A DNA stretch of 64,000 bases from Cafeteria roenbergensis. Its lineage: Eukaryota > Sar > Bigyra > Bicosoecida > Cafeteriaceae. The first letter of the stretch is position 1. The number at the start of each line of letters is the position of its first letter. A model generated the notes under the pieces. That model worked only from the letters and a program-made list of their open reading frames with translations. It did no database searches and was not told the DNA's origin. The translations under genes and the position numbers were made by a program. This document shows positions 29,701-40,300 of the stretch, one piece after another. Location of the stretch: NCBI GenBank assembly GCA_008330645.1, contig VLTN01000031.1, forward strand, positions 1-64,000. Direction: 5' to 3'.

Positions 29701-30754
29701 CGCGGGGCTGCGGCCGCCGGCGCTGCCGGAGCACGTGGCCAGGGCGATGCTCGCGAGCGCTGCGGGGCCGGAGACCGCCTTGCCGACGCGGCTGGACGTG
29801 GCGCTGGCGTGGCTGGAGAAGGCTGAGGAGGCCGTCGCGGCGTCGCTGGGCGTCGCGGGGTGCAGGATCTTTGTGGCGGACCTGCGCGGGGGCCGCCGCT
29901 CGGAGGGACTGCACCTGAGCCTGCACGACGCACGAGGGGCCGACGGCGGCGGCGCTGCTGGCGGCGCTGCTGGCGGCACTGCTGGCGGCACTGCTGGCGG
30001 TACTGCTGGCGGCACTGCTGGCGGCACTGCTGGCGGCACTGCTGGCAGCGCCGGGCTGGACGCCGGGCCGGGCGCCGGTCCGGGTCCGGCTGCGAGGCTG
30101 TGGTGGAGCAGCAGGGACCTGTCAGCCGCGGGTCAGGGCATGCGGAGCATGGCCGCGATCCGGCAGGGCAAGGCGGACGCCGCCACGCGGGAGCGGACGG
30201 CGGGGGTGCTGGCGTCGGCCGTGGCGGGCGGAGGCGCTCGCGGGCCGGACGGCGGCGGGGGCGGCCTCCAAGCTGCTCTGGAGACGGCGGCTGCCAGGGG
30301 CGGGCTAGCGGACGAGGAGGAGGCGGAGCTGGTCACGGGCCGCTGGCGAGACGCCGTGCCGCGCGGCGTGCGGGTCTTCGGGCAGAGCGACGCGGCGAGA
30401 TCGCTTGCAGGGCGGGCGGCGGGGCGCGTGCGAGGCGGAGCGCAGGCCTTGGCAAGCGACGACGTGGGCCGCGGGGTGTGGTTCAACTCGTCGGTCGACG
30501 TGGATGCCGGCCCCGCCTCGCTCGTGGTGGCGGCATGCGTTGCGGAGGTGGGCTCGGCCAGCTCCTTCCTTGGGGGCGCTTCCGAGGCCGGCAGCGTCGT
30601 CGCTGGAGTCTTGCAGCTGCCGGTGCTGAGGCCAAACTCTGTTTTCTTGCGCGCCGTCGAGCTTGCGGCGGCGCAGCTTGGCAGCGCGCTTGTGGGTCTG
30701 CAGGCGCTTGATGCGCAGCTGGCCGGCGCTGCCCCCTCTGAAGCGGAGGCGTGA
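23723..30754 (+). CDS. Large coiled-coil protein with C-terminal GAF domain(s)
   Basis: The single frame of 2343 residues starts MSGDAPFTQIRRQAAQFRAEQ at an ATG in good context. The N-terminal half is disordered and Gly/Ala/Ser-rich, with coiled coils at about residues 540-582 (EMARLRAGLERTRQEL), 712-812 (EQRLRSSVVALRKQLRAQEK) and 992-1092. Residues about 1770-1960 form a recognisable GAF domain: a long first helix (LAAVVDVAVAEACSVV), DRASLLVFDETRDELW, GVAGWVARCG, DPRFQSDHDARIGVRTRSLVTVPVLD and GPVIGVLQAANR. A second degenerate GAF-like region covers about 2030-2332 (LEKAEEAVAASLGVAGCRIFV ... VVAGVLQLPVL). GAF domains bind small ligands such as cyclic nucleotides; no kinase, cyclase or phosphodiesterase domain follows, so the output is unknown. 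Introns in the low-complexity parts cannot be excluded. Confidence 0.8.
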   Translation: MSGDAPFTQIRRQAAQFRAEQARSRTRGAAPRDAPSDKASGKGASGSLRHYAVPQVLPDSTSAHRGRRDATGGAVRWTTVDKAPGRGAAAAAAMSRTTGSLPTAAQGHGGHSHQQHRHHQLGRGGSLRTLPAAGGGPGATPSSPVLAGLPVVRMPPLPGAAAAPHEESKAAASATAAPRSGRWAGGPPSEAGTALWSHRSAALPMAGGATAGGEAARAGGPDGREARAASGTGTGRESLLSGHLSHRAAAAEPGGGVPDAAAAGLGIAGGRPRGAAGGGVGAGAGAGAGGGSGDATSTGLFERPGAGGRTQEGAGGLAGQRPVQTPVMRGHAAGAAAGAGLGAASRAISAAAEEDASGGGGGGGRVVVGSGHRRPAGLAVALGVHRHASAGEGGLRVGQPPATDRASPELRGHAGPDAGPQGGRRNSLDAEVLGIADRRWQRSPPSGGPAVAARFQDGSGRTGAPGAGPGPGPGSAASSRAAVASAAAGGPGAAGASSGQGGGGGEAPPVFFGASRDLFRARPAPAGASILDSAVEASRARATASRQAAEMARLRAGLERTRQELALEREEAASLRRRRAAELSDAASLDVGQNRSSWARAGHASQGGSVHGDVPSAATAELFEEARAAAARSPHVKGGGGSLARWKGAGQTTSTAGGGGGGEDLASRSLAHGGGAASTGVFRLGAASVSATRSLADLGGVSAPAVSDFVAVRDTEQRLRSSVVALRKQLRAQEKAEAAARVRATRAERLLEAATKRLGAVEEAASASHHDAVTLRQQLEQSRREKEGVEAHRARLTRAIRVLGRQFRAAGAIRPQALATARTLGPPPPGTAEHEAELAELASAPEGSDAAAELEARLGPSAAREARLTAAAALQAVGVQPGREVLALSAMQARGEAAVVPLPSGGGGLRRGEGGGRGAGQSSPDASAGGAGGARATAAAGGGAFDVRSRRDNAVAEAEDDEVAGAAREVFQGAEALSSPKRLGRGGAARQAGGRVVHERYTDNAAFRDALVVTAVENGVWRAQADQHRARADQLAAELAAAQEQLAAAQAGLRAVSDRAREADTALDVVSAQRRAVVDAALAVEGGRAALLGAMFELGLPEEGGWAAVLQSDAAPGEAAAALEQAMDRAAAGGASALDGDDEDGGGAGLRRAAVHTEADAWVASTRVVAVPTGWAAAQAATAPTSPTGRAAGAGRADGAGRAAGAGRAAGGQPTSPTGGSTAPVRVVSISSRRGRRRDSATAMLLGLPASAASSAALLPSPAGHGGSETSGHSGQGVPLAVQTPGQSGSMPGAMAGNLESASWLPVAAGGSESTLAGDTEANPRSPSAQEGSLSDRSPGPAVDFTGGSAMSARSAVSDGEEDAVGLLVPAEPSDVDAQRFHHPQPMARPPSARSTMVAAALPRPARHSRSSAAEAGLRAAALPTGLAGPPAALGRGAVEGRAVAGGAGGRAVPVPLLAEAAAAAIAPAAAAASGRGGRRAGRAAAVAGTASASRPAAAARVPAAGGSAADGPAARAGAPVGGDRGSGGAASGGETATRAPLPPLSGGLPVDTLPPWFRTPAQSPEAASGTAKALAMLPRRGPATEHEAGGGGGGAAGAEAGESGGGGGRGGGGGVGGASRGGGLFAGRPLSAMQVDREMQRQLAAGLLTPAAVAAAQLAWRDRASSSAGARTAVLRRPVTRGPTSGELCAAQMQTFNAELRRWQPAAAAAVDGDEAAANRLSQAASPAPAAAGPTASGGGTAGVPEPGGAWEEARSLWSLALRLRRVAGAGALAGRAATSLAAVVDVAVAEACSVVGSDRASLLVFDETRDELWTHRQSLGGGGGRASARGAGAGATEVRLSAAYGVAGWVARCGVADLVADAHADPRFQSDHDARIGVRTRSLVTVPVLDPGWGVEEPAGRGRRRSVVAPAAAGPPGRRGPVIGVLQAANRRGGGAFDDADVVLLGLLAAQLAPALLRVTAAVDAQTRDAGLTAAVAALPTRLCMPLAPVCAGLRPPALPEHVARAMLASAAGPETALPTRLDVALAWLEKAEEAVAASLGVAGCRIFVADLRGGRRSEGLHLSLHDARGADGGGAAGGAAGGTAGGTAGGTAGGTAGGTAGGTAGSAGLDAGPGAGPGPAARLWWSSRDLSAAGQGMRSMAAIRQGKADAATRERTAGVLASAVAGGGARGPDGGGGGLQAALETAAARGGLADEEEAELVTGRWRDAVPRGVRVFGQSDAARSLAGRAAGRVRGGAQALASDDVGRGVWFNSSVDVDAGPASLVVAACVAEVGSASSFLGGASEAGSVVAGVLQLPVLRPNSVFLRAVELAAAQLGSALVGLQALDAQLAGAAPSEAEA
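29945..30050 (+). repeat. Coding 15-bp microsatellite (GGTA/AGG linker repeat)
   Basis: A 15-bp unit (GGCGGCACTGCTGGC-like) is repeated about seven times inside the second GAF-like region and encodes a flexible Gly/Thr/Ala linker (GGTAGGTAGG). Nearly identical copies suggest recent slippage. Confidence 0.85.
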
Positions 30755-31668
30755 TCCGCGCTTGCGTAGGTGCGTGAGTCCAACTGTGCGTACGGGTAGC
30801 GCTATCAAGCGAGAACCGAAACGGCCAGAGCGGCTTGCCCTTGCAAACCCGCACAGTTGTGAGTGCGCCATGATCCGCCGCTACTCAAAGTGCTGCTTGG
30901 GCAAACGGCTGCGCCCGGGTCGCCCATGGGCTGCGTCGGTCGGTGGCCTCCTCCGTCGGGAAGCTGCTGCAGACCGTGCAGAGCCAGCGCTGCAGGGGGA
31001 CAATGGGGCGTCCTCGACGGGCGGCACAATCAGCGGCAGACGCCACCTCTGCGAGCAGCCTCGCCTTCGTCCCGAGAACCTGTCGCGTCCTTGGAAGCTC
31101 AGGGAACTCTGTGAGGCCATGTCAAACTCCGCTGCAGCGGGACGGCGGGGTGGGGCGTCGAGCCCTCGGTGCTGAAGCGGCTCGCCATGCGTTTGGCAAA
31201 AACAACAAAACGGTCCCGAGTCCGGTTTCACAGGCGCCTTCGCCGCTTTCGCCAGCCCCAGCCAGAGAGGGCGAGGGCGCCTGGGTCCGCACAGCACGCG
31301 CGTGGTTCCACTCTCGGCCTTCCCCGTGGGCCAATCGGTTGCGAGCGGGCATCCCCAGCGAGCTGGGTAGGGTCGTTGGGACGGCCGAGCTGGGTTGAGA
31401 CCACCGAGAGCACCGTTGCCAGCCCCGCTTTGTGGGCCTGTGCACCGACCGCGAGTTCCCAGCCCTCCCGTCGTTTGCCGCAGGCTGTTCGCTGGAATTG
31501 GGGCCTCATGGACCGCACCGCTGCAAGCAGGGCCTCTCTGGAGGGCGTGCCCAGCTTCATGACAATGGGCTTGGGGTGAGCGCTGCGACAACCCGCCCCG
31601 GCCGAGCCACTGGCGCCGCCGGCCGGCGCTCCCCACTGTCTCCCCGACTCTCAGCCACGAGTCGTTGC
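30755..31668. other. Intergenic region, nothing recognised
   Basis: About 914 bp separate the GAF gene from the DM10 gene. Short open frames on both strands look like composition noise. I see no tRNA, repeat or conserved domain. Confidence 0.4.
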
Positions 31669-34050
31669 ATGGCGCGCACGCAAGGGTTTCGCAGGCTGGA
31701 CCGCACGCAGCCTCGCACTGGAGGGGTCACGGTTGGTCACGGCGCAACGAACCAGCTGGTGATGTTCGACAAGCCGCTGCATCGCGCGTCCAAGCCTTCG
31801 GACGACCTGGCCTTCTCGATGGCGAGCAGACGCATGGGGGAGTCGCTGGCCGCCGCGACGAGCGCTGCGGCCGCAGCCGGGGAGACCACGACCGGCAGGG
31901 CCGCAGCCGCTGCGGCAGCGGGCTCCCCTGTCCTGCGGACCGTCGGGGCGGCCTCGCTAGGGCTGACCGGTGACATGGCTCACATGGCCGCAGCGGCGGT
32001 GGGCGGCACGGCGACGGTCCCGGACCATGTAAGGCTGACGGGCCAGGTGCTGTCGTTTCGTGGGTACTTCAAGGAAGCCGTCACAGAGAGCCGCTTCGAG
32101 ACCTTCCGGCGCCGCGTGGTCCTGTTGCGCTACTTTCTCGAGGACGACACGTTTGAGATCTTCGAGACGCGCGCCCGCAACGACGGCATGTCGGGCTCCA
32201 AGTTCCTGAACCGCCAGCAAAACGATGCCGTCACCATCGAGTCGCTCCGCGTCGGCTCCAACATCACCGTGTACTCTCGCTCGTTCCACTTGACCGCGTG
32301 CGACGAGCACACTCGCTCCTTCTTCGACGAGCGCGGTGAGCCGCAGCCTCCCGACGAGGACATCCCCGACGACGCCTTCACTGCCACGACCACGGCTCAG
32401 ATGGCTGCGACCTCGGGCTGGAACGGCAAGCGCACGCAAGCCATCAGCAGGTACGTCGAGGCAGTGCGGGGCAAGGTTGTCAAGAAGCAGGACACCCTTG
32501 CGCGTTTCCTGGAGCACGATGGCAACGTGCTGCGCTTCTCTGTGCTCTGGGACGGCGCCAAGACGCGGGGCGACCCGCTCGCAGTGAGGCAGCGCCTGTC
32601 GCTCGTGTACTACCTCACCGACGGCACCGTCGAGGTGCTTCGTCTCAAGCCGCCCGGGGCCAACCGGCAGTCGCTTCCCGCAAAGTTTCTGCTGCGAGCC
32701 AGGCTTCCGCGCAAAATCATCATCCACGATGACCGTGCCCGGTCATGCGAGGACGGAACAGGCGACGAGGACTACTTCAACGAGACGGACTTTCGCGTCG
32801 GCGACACCATCACGGTACACTCCATGCCCATGCTGATCTACGACTGCGACGGGCCGACCCACCGCTGGTACATGGACAACTACGGCATCGACCAAAAGTC
32901 TGGCGCTGTGGACATCTCCGAGGCTGCCAAGCCCAAGCCCACGCTCCCCGTTCCGCCCCACCACGGCTTCGGATCCGAGGAGGACACCCTTCACTCGGTC
33001 AAGTACCTGGACCCGCAGTCGCATCCGCGCAAGGGCGACTACAAGCGCTTCTTGCAGTCCAAGGGCAAAACGCTCAAATTCTTCGCCACTCTGGACGGCG
33101 AGGACCCAATCGACACCATGCGCAGGTACCGCATTTCGTGGTACCTGGACGACGACACGCTCGCAGTGTACGAGCAGAAGGTCCGGAACTCGGGAATCGC
33201 TCCAGGCAAGTGGCAGGCTCGCACCAAGATGGTCAACCCGGCAACCGGAGAGAACTTCAAATCGTCCGACTTCTTCGTCGGCGCCAGGGTCACGATCAAG
33301 GGCCACAAGTTCTGCATCCAGGAAGCCGACGACTTCAGCTACAGCTACATGGAGGACCTGGCGTCCCTGTGGCCCATGTCCTCCGTTGAGTTTGTGTTTG
33401 CGAAGCTCAAGGCCAAGCTACTCGAGAAGTCGGCCTCGCTGCGAGAGCTGTTCCGCAGATACGACACAGACAAGTCGCAGTCCATCTCGCTCAGCGAGTT
33501 CGTACGCATGCTCGAGAGCTTCGGCATTGGCCTCGCCAAGCAGGAGTGCGTCACCGTGTTTCGGGCATTCGATACTTCGGGCGAGGGCCTCATCGACTAC
33601 AATGAGTTCCTCAGCGTGTTTGAAGGCACCGATGCGGTGGGCGGGGTCCTTGCAGAGGCCTCCGGGCTGCATGCCGATCGCATGGCAGCTGCTGCCGCCT
33701 CGGGTGCCGACCCTGCAGCGTTCATGGCCATGGCCGAGCGTCAGGCAGCCAGGGAGTCGACCGAGGCTGCGACGGAGCGCCTCGTCACGTCCATCGCGCA
33801 GTCCATGAAGAGGTCGCGGCAGCTCCACGCGATTCACGACAGCTTCCGCAAGCTTGACAGCAACAAGGACAACACCGTCGACAAGCGCGAGTTTACCACG
33901 GCCATGGGCCGGTTCGGCTTCCACCTTGATCCTCGCGAGATTGAGCTGCTGTCGACTCGCTTCTTCCCGGACGGTGCCCAGACTATGGACTACGAGCACT
34001 TTGTCGGCATCATGCGCGAATATGGCGAGAAGCCCCGCGTGCGCGGCTGA
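31669..34050 (+). CDS. DM10/EF-hand ciliary protein (EFHC1/Rib72 family)
   Basis: Proteins of this family sit inside axonemal doublet microtubules and stabilise cilia. The 793-residue product, taken from the ATG at 31669 (MARTQGFRRLDRTQ), has three DM10 domains: about residues 118-220 (LRYFLEDDTFEIFE), 268-395 (LVYYLTDGTVEVL) and 458-560 (ISWYLDDDTLAVYE), each with the R.(F/Y).(I/L).(Y/W)(Y/F)L.D.T pattern. EF-hand loops follow at DTDKSQSISLSEF, DTSGEGLIDYNEF and DSNKDNTVDKREF, with a degenerate fourth (FPDGAQTMDYEHF). Length and domain order match Rib72/EFHC1. The frame extends 79 codons upstream of this ATG, but that part is low-complexity and non-conserved. It marks the organism as ciliated. 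Confidence 0.92.
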   Translation: MARTQGFRRLDRTQPRTGGVTVGHGATNQLVMFDKPLHRASKPSDDLAFSMASRRMGESLAAATSAAAAAGETTTGRAAAAAAAGSPVLRTVGAASLGLTGDMAHMAAAAVGGTATVPDHVRLTGQVLSFRGYFKEAVTESRFETFRRRVVLLRYFLEDDTFEIFETRARNDGMSGSKFLNRQQNDAVTIESLRVGSNITVYSRSFHLTACDEHTRSFFDERGEPQPPDEDIPDDAFTATTTAQMAATSGWNGKRTQAISRYVEAVRGKVVKKQDTLARFLEHDGNVLRFSVLWDGAKTRGDPLAVRQRLSLVYYLTDGTVEVLRLKPPGANRQSLPAKFLLRARLPRKIIIHDDRARSCEDGTGDEDYFNETDFRVGDTITVHSMPMLIYDCDGPTHRWYMDNYGIDQKSGAVDISEAAKPKPTLPVPPHHGFGSEEDTLHSVKYLDPQSHPRKGDYKRFLQSKGKTLKFFATLDGEDPIDTMRRYRISWYLDDDTLAVYEQKVRNSGIAPGKWQARTKMVNPATGENFKSSDFFVGARVTIKGHKFCIQEADDFSYSYMEDLASLWPMSSVEFVFAKLKAKLLEKSASLRELFRRYDTDKSQSISLSEFVRMLESFGIGLAKQECVTVFRAFDTSGEGLIDYNEFLSVFEGTDAVGGVLAEASGLHADRMAAAAASGADPAAFMAMAERQAARESTEAATERLVTSIAQSMKRSRQLHAIHDSFRKLDSNKDNTVDKREFTTAMGRFGFHLDPREIELLSTRFFPDGAQTMDYEHFVGIMREYGEKPRVRG

Positions 34051-34393
34051 GAGTCCTCGTCGAGAGGCACGTGCGGCCTGGACCAGCTCGATGCGTGATT
34101 GCGATTCGTTTTGGACCGTTGTGTGCGCAACACGAGCACGCTTGCTCGCGGCACCCTCTGCAGGATCGTATGCTCTGGGCTCTGCCCCCCCGCTTTTTGC
34201 CTCGCAGGGCCGCCAAGGCGCCGCATTTTGACGTGGTCACGCACAAGCAGGCATTCGATCTTATCAAGCTCCGGCAAAGGCTACGGGCTCGCCTCGGTGA
34301 GGCAGGCCGATTCGACGCAAGCACACACACGCACTGCCCGTGCACCACTGCACCTGGCGTTTCACGGCGCAGAAAGAAAAAAACAGGCGCCGC
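34051..34393. other. Convergent intergenic region, no gene seen
   Basis: The stop codons of the DM10 gene (+) and the EF-hand gene (-) face each other across 343 bp. I see nothing but the dispersed octamer GCTCTGCC near 34178-34186. Both 3' UTRs must end here. Confidence 0.4.
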
Positions 34394-37300
34394 TCAAAGA
34401 GCAGACAGGCCCGAGCCAATCACGTGGTCAGTGACGTCGAAGGGGACGTAGGCGGTGCCCGAGTCCGCGTCGGGAGGGTTGAGCGCCGCAGCCGCCGCGC
34501 CCGCAAACTCGCTTGCGAGCACAGCCGCAGCCTTGTTCCCGTGGCGGTCGTGGATGGATTTGATTGCAGAATCGGCGAGAGGCCGCGCAGCAAGTCCGGG
34601 GTCCGGCCAGACTGCGCACTCTACCGCTTCCGCGTGCAGCGCGGCAGCCGTCACCGCGGCCACCACGGAGTTGGGCGTGGTGCGTCGGTTGGCCGCGAGT
34701 ACCGCGGTCCACACGTCGCGCAGCTGGCCGGCTGCCCCGGCGCCTGCGCCGCCCGAGCACGCTCGCGCAGCCGCCGCTGCACCCATGTGCTGCAGCGGCG
34801 CGCCTCCGCTCGAGCCCGGCAGGTCGTCCTCCAGGTCGAGGGCCGGGTCGTGCGGGTCGCCCAGCACGGGCCCGTGTTCGTCCTCCACCAGGCCCGCGCC
34901 AACGACGGCGGGCGTGGCCACCGGGGTAGCGCCGGCCGCCGGCGTACCCGGCTCGCTCGTGGCCCTGCCAGCCATCGCGGGGGTTCCGGGCGGCGAGTCT
35001 GCACTCGCAGCCCGGCCGGCCGGCCCGCCTGGCACCCGGGACGCGGTGCGCCGAACCGCCTTGCGCGCGTTGGAGCCCGTCGCGGCGTCCCCGAGGTCCG
35101 CCCTGGAGAGCACCACGGCGGCCGCCCCTGCCCGTGCAGCAGCCATGGCCCGCAGCGACGTCCACGGGACCAGGACGCCGGCGGGGCCGCCGTCGCCCCC
35201 GCACGGCAGCAGCGCCAGCGCCAGCGCCTCCTTGGCCCTGAGCGACGCTGCCGACGACACGCGCACCTCCACCGTGGGAGGGCGGTGCCCCACGATGAAG
35301 TTTCCCGTCTTGCCAACGAGGCTGCTCCGCCGCTGCTGCGAGTCCACGGTGTCGATCCGCAGCGGGCAGTTGACGGACCCGCCGCTCAGCCGCACGCGGC
35401 GCGTCGCGGACCCCTTTCCGGCGGCCAGCTCTGCCAGCGGGATGGCGGCCCACCCCAGGCACACTTCGACGGCAGAGGTGCCCCGCGCGTGGGCCACCTC
35501 CGCCCCCAGCCCGTCGACGACCAGCGCAGCCGCTCCGCTCGCCGCGCCGCCACGGCTGCCTGCGGCGGCGCGCCCGCCCCCGCCCCGGCCGGCGGGACCC
35601 TCCGCCGAGGGCGCCCCTCCTGCCGCTGCCGAAGAGGACGACTCCGCGGCCGGCGGCAGCTGGCTGCACTCGACAGCCGCCACCAGCTCGATCAGAAGAT
35701 ACGGGTTGTTCGCAGCGGCGGCGTCCGCGCGGGACACGAGTGGCTGCCGCGGGTGTGCCGACCTCACAGCCACTCTGTTCCAGCCCTGCGCAGGGCGTGT
35801 GGCCGCCGACCGCGCCGCCGCCGCCGCCGCCGCCGCCGCCTCGCCGCGGCTCTGCCCCGGGACGGCCCCCGCCGCGGCCGCCGCCACGCGCGCTGCCTCG
35901 GCCCGTGTTGGGCCGTCATCGGTCAGCGCCCTGTCGTGCGCGCTGGCCCACGCCACAGGCAGCACGGGGCCCAGGCGGCGGCTGCCACCGTATCCGGGGC
36001 CAGGCAGCGCAGCCGCCGCCGCAGCCGCCGCCGCCGCCCCCTCCGTCAGGAGCTCCGCTCCCACCGCGCCCCCGCCTGCGGCGGCGGCAGCGGCGGCCCG
36101 TCGACGGTTGGCATGCACCCGCGCCGGGTCGAAGTGCCATTCGTCCTCCGCCTCCGGGCCCCAGCTGGCGGGGAGCGTGGGGCCGGCGACCAACACTCTC
36201 GCGCGCACCCCGGACTGGTCCGAGACGGCCGACGCCATGTCGACGATTGAGAGACGCGCGGCCCTGCCAACCACCCGCGAGCGGCCGTCGACGTCTGACG
36301 GCGTGGGCACCCCGCGCGCGGCCACCACGTCCACCAGACACTGGAGCAGCCCACCCGCCTCCCGATGAACCGCCGACGCCGTGGCACCGGCGGAGGGCGC
36401 GGACCAGGGGTCGCCGGCCGCGCCGATGCCGCGCACGGGGGCGGGCGGCTGCACGGGCCGCCCAAAGTAGTGGCCCTTGAGCGTGAGATACGGCCGCGCG
36501 GTCACGAGCGGGGCGGCGCTGGCGGCGGGGGCGGGCTGCGGAAGCACATCGCTGAACCTGGAGACCACGCCGAACCCGTCGGCGCCCACGCCGGCCGACC
36601 GCGCCCGCTGGCCGTCAAGCCCCCCGCCAACGCCACGGCAGAGCTGCTCCCCCGCCTGCTGCGGCCCCAGCCGCGCGGCAGAGGCCACCGTGCCACCCGG
36701 GTCCGCCGCCAGCGGCGCCGACGTCCGCCGGCGCGCCGCCCACGCCACCGCCCCGGCAGCCAGGCTTGTCAGCGGCAAGCCCGTGGGCGACGGAAGACCC
36801 GCCGCACGCATCGCCCGGAACAGGATGGCAGGGCCGGAGTCACTCGTGAAACCGCCGCTGCTGGTGGCTTTGCCGCTGTCGGCGGCGCCGGCGTGCCGGC
36901 GTGCCGCCCTGGAAGCCCCCCCCGCCGACGCCGCCGCAGCCACCGGCGCCCGCAGCGGCATGCGGCAGGCCGGCCCCGCCAGCGTCGCCAGCCCCCTTGC
37001 GGCAGCCGGGGCCTCGCTACCGGGCACAAACTCGCCAGCCGCTGCCACGCGCACGGACGCCAGCCACCCCTCCGCGCAGATGAGTTCCCAGTCCGCGCCC
37101 GCGGCCGACTCACTTCCCGCGGTTTCGTCCTCCTTTCCATCGCCCTCGTCGTCCTCGTCGTCGGCCGCCTTGGACTCGGACTCGCCGATCGGCCGCGCTG
37201 CTGACAGGCCGAAGGCCGTTGGAAGCGCCCCGACCGCCGGCGCGAACTCCGGGCCGGACAGCGCCGCCGCCTCGTCGACGTCCAGGCAGAGCGGCGCCTC

Positions 37301-40300
37301 TCGCAGCACCGCGCGCAGCGCCTGTCGCCGCAGCATCACTCTCCCGCCCCAGTCGCCCGCCGCTGCGCGCTGCAGCGCGCGGCAGAGCCGGCTGAGGGCG
37401 CACGCGTGAAGTGCGTTTGGCTCTGCCGCGCTGGCGTGCGGCCGTGACCTACCCCTGGCAAGCCGGCGCGCAGTGGCGGCCAGCGCCTCCACCGCCACCT
37501 CCGACTGTTCCGAGAGGGCCAGGGCCTCGGCGCGGGGTATGTCCAGCCCCATGGCCTCCAGAGCCCACGTGCAGTGCGCGGCGGGTACGCCGTTGGACCC
37601 CGCAGCCGCGGCTTCGAGCAGCTCCTCCAGGGCCGCTTCCCACTGACGCTGGCCTGCGCAGGCGTCGAACGGCAGGCAGAGCCAGCGCGACGCGGCGGCG
37701 CGACGACCGTCGCCCCCAGCGCCGCTGTGACCGCCGTCGCGGCCGCTGCGACCGGCAGAGCCAGCCGGCGTCTCCTCCTCCCAGGGCGGCAGCGCCCGCT
37801 GCGGGAAAAACGCCGGGTGTCTCATGACCAGGTCGTCGGAGGCGTCGGGGTTGGCCACCGGTATCAGCGCCGGGTCGGCCTGCGGGGGCGGGCCGCGCCA
37901 GTCCGCCGCGGCAGAGCCGCTCACAGCGCTGACGGCCTCGGCGGAGGGCTCTGCCGGCTGCTGCTTCTGCGGCCGGGCACGCGCGTGCCCGGCCGACTTG
38001 TCGGCTCTGCCGGCAGAGCTCGAGGGGGGCTGCAGCAGTGCCAGCAGCTCTGCCGCGTTGCAGGCGCCGTCTGCCGCCCCGCTGGTGACGGCGGCGGCAC
38101 GCAGCAGAGCCGCAACGTCCTCGCCCGTGAGCGGCACTCCCAGGCGATCGACCAAGAGCTGCTCTGCCTGCTCCGAAGTGAGAGAGACACCGCGGAGGTC
38201 GGCGTCGGGCTTGGCGCCTGTGGCCCGGCGCAGCTCTGCCGGGACGTCGACGCCGCGCCCGGCGAGGAGCGGCCCCACCCGGCCCCAGCGGCGGCGGGTA
38301 GCGGCGAGGGCTTCGTCGTCAGCCAGCAGCGCGACCAGCTCCGCGTAGGACACCCCGCCGTCTGCGTCGGTGTCGGCCTTACCCAGCAGATCCTTCCACT
38401 GCCCGGCCTCGTCCGCGTGCTGGCGGGGGTCGCAGCCTAGCTGGGCCAGAAGCGTGGCCAGTTCCCTCGCGCTGAGGCGCCCGCTGTCGTTGGCGTCGGC
38501 CTCCCGGAACACCGCCAGCGGGTCCAGCGCCCGGCCCGTGCCTCTGGCGGCCTGTACAGCCGCAGCGAGCAGAGCGGACCGGGCACGGCTGGCGAGCGGC
38601 GCCCGCCGCCCGTCGGCAGCGGCCTCCGCGGCCGCCCCGTCGTCGACGAACTGCTTCAGCTCTGCCAGCGAGACCCTTCCGTCGCCGTCGTCGTCCAGCA
38701 CCTGCAGCAGCGCCGCCAGTTCGCCGTCCGTGGCCTCGGGGGCGCCGATCCGCCGCAGCACGTCGCGGAGCTCCGCCTGGCCAAGCGACCCGTCGCCGTC
38801 GCTGTCTAGCGCCCGGAACGCCGCCTCCACGCTCTCACCGCTGCCGCCGGTGCGCGCCCGCTCCTGCTTCGATGCCGCCAGCAGGGCCCGGCGCAGCAGG
38901 GCCGACAGGAGGAGGCCCGTGGTGGAGCTGCTTGTGGCAGAGCCACTGGCATCGGCGTCGGCGCCACCTGCGCCAGCATGACCAGCGTCGCTCCCGCTAT
39001 CGTCCCCGTCGTCGGCTGCGGCTGCGGCTGCGGCTGCGGCAGAGCCTTCGCCGTCGGGGGCGGTTCCGCCGTCCGCGCCACCGGCCGCTGCAGGCTCCGC
39101 AGCAGAAGCGCCTCCTCCTCCTCCTCCTCCTGCTCCCGCTGCCGCTTCCCCTGCTGCTGAGGCTGCGCGCGTGACGCTGAACCCCGCCGGCGTCGCGTCC
39201 ACGGCTCCGATCGTCTTTCCCACAGGAACCTCCCCCAGCCCACCACCGGCATCGTCACCTCGTCGTTCGCTGCCACCCGCCCGAGGCGGCTCCGCGGCAA
39301 GCAGAGCCGCGCGCGCTGCCTCGCGGTTTCGCCACACCCCGCGGGCCAGGAGCGCGTCGGCGAGCGTGTCCACCCCGATGCGAGACGAGCCCACGCCGCC
39401 CGCCGCCCGCAGCAGCGCAGAGCTGGCTGACCTGGGCAGAGCCCGACGAAGTGCCGACAGGGGAACTTCGAAGGCGCCACCGGATGCTGCTGCCGCCGCT
39501 GCCGCTGCAATGGCCGCCGCGGAGGTGCCCCCGCCCTGCCGCCGAGACAGCGGGGCCACGGTTGCTGTGGTGCGGAGCTTGAAGGTGCGGAGTTTGTCCG
39601 CCCACTCCGCAGTCAGTTCGGGACCGTGAGTGTCTGCTGCGTCTGGCACGAAACCGGTCGGGTAGGCAGTGGGGCCCGCAGCGGCGGAACGATTGGCCGA
39701 CTGAACCGAAACTGCCTCGCAGCGACAGGCAACCTCCGCGTCGCCATCGTCGTCGCCGGGAATGTCAGCCGCGCCCGCAGCCCGCAGGGCGGAGGCTAGC
39801 ACGTACACGACATCGCCCGAGGCGGGGGGCCGCTGCAGGCGTCGGCGGGTCACCAGGAGAGCCGTTGGGCCGGCGTCGCTGTCGAGGTTGGCGAACACGC
39901 TGTACTTGGCAGTTGCGTCGTTGTGCGCGGCCAAAATGCCGGCCTGACGCCCTTGGGACGTTTCCAGTAGCCACAGGGCCCCCAGGGGGGTGACGCCGTC
40001 CCGGCCTTGGGGCGGTGGCACGGGCGCCCAAATTCGTCGGAAATCCGCTCGGGAGCTCTGCGGTCAAGTCTCGGACAGCCGTGGGGATGGGCGCGACGGC
40101 AGCCTATCGCGCAGCGCAAACGCGTCGGACGGAAGCGTGGCGATTGCGGGATGCGCGGGACCGTTGGCGACCGGTGCAAGCGCGGCAGCTCGAACAGCTG
40201 CGGCAAACCAAGCCGCACGAGCAGGCAGAATTGCAGGCCCCCGGAGCGAAACGCTGGGCGTCGGACACATCGGCCGGCCATGCCTCCGCAGCGCGCGGCA

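Noticed and set aside
27865-30039. 724-codon minus-strand frame
   Set aside because: It mirrors the microsatellite and the GAF domain of the plus-strand gene, which has real motifs.
34340-36368. Plus-strand frames of about 636 codons opposite the EF-hand gene
   Set aside because: No domains and Arg/Pro/Ser-rich composition typical of GC-rich antisense frames.
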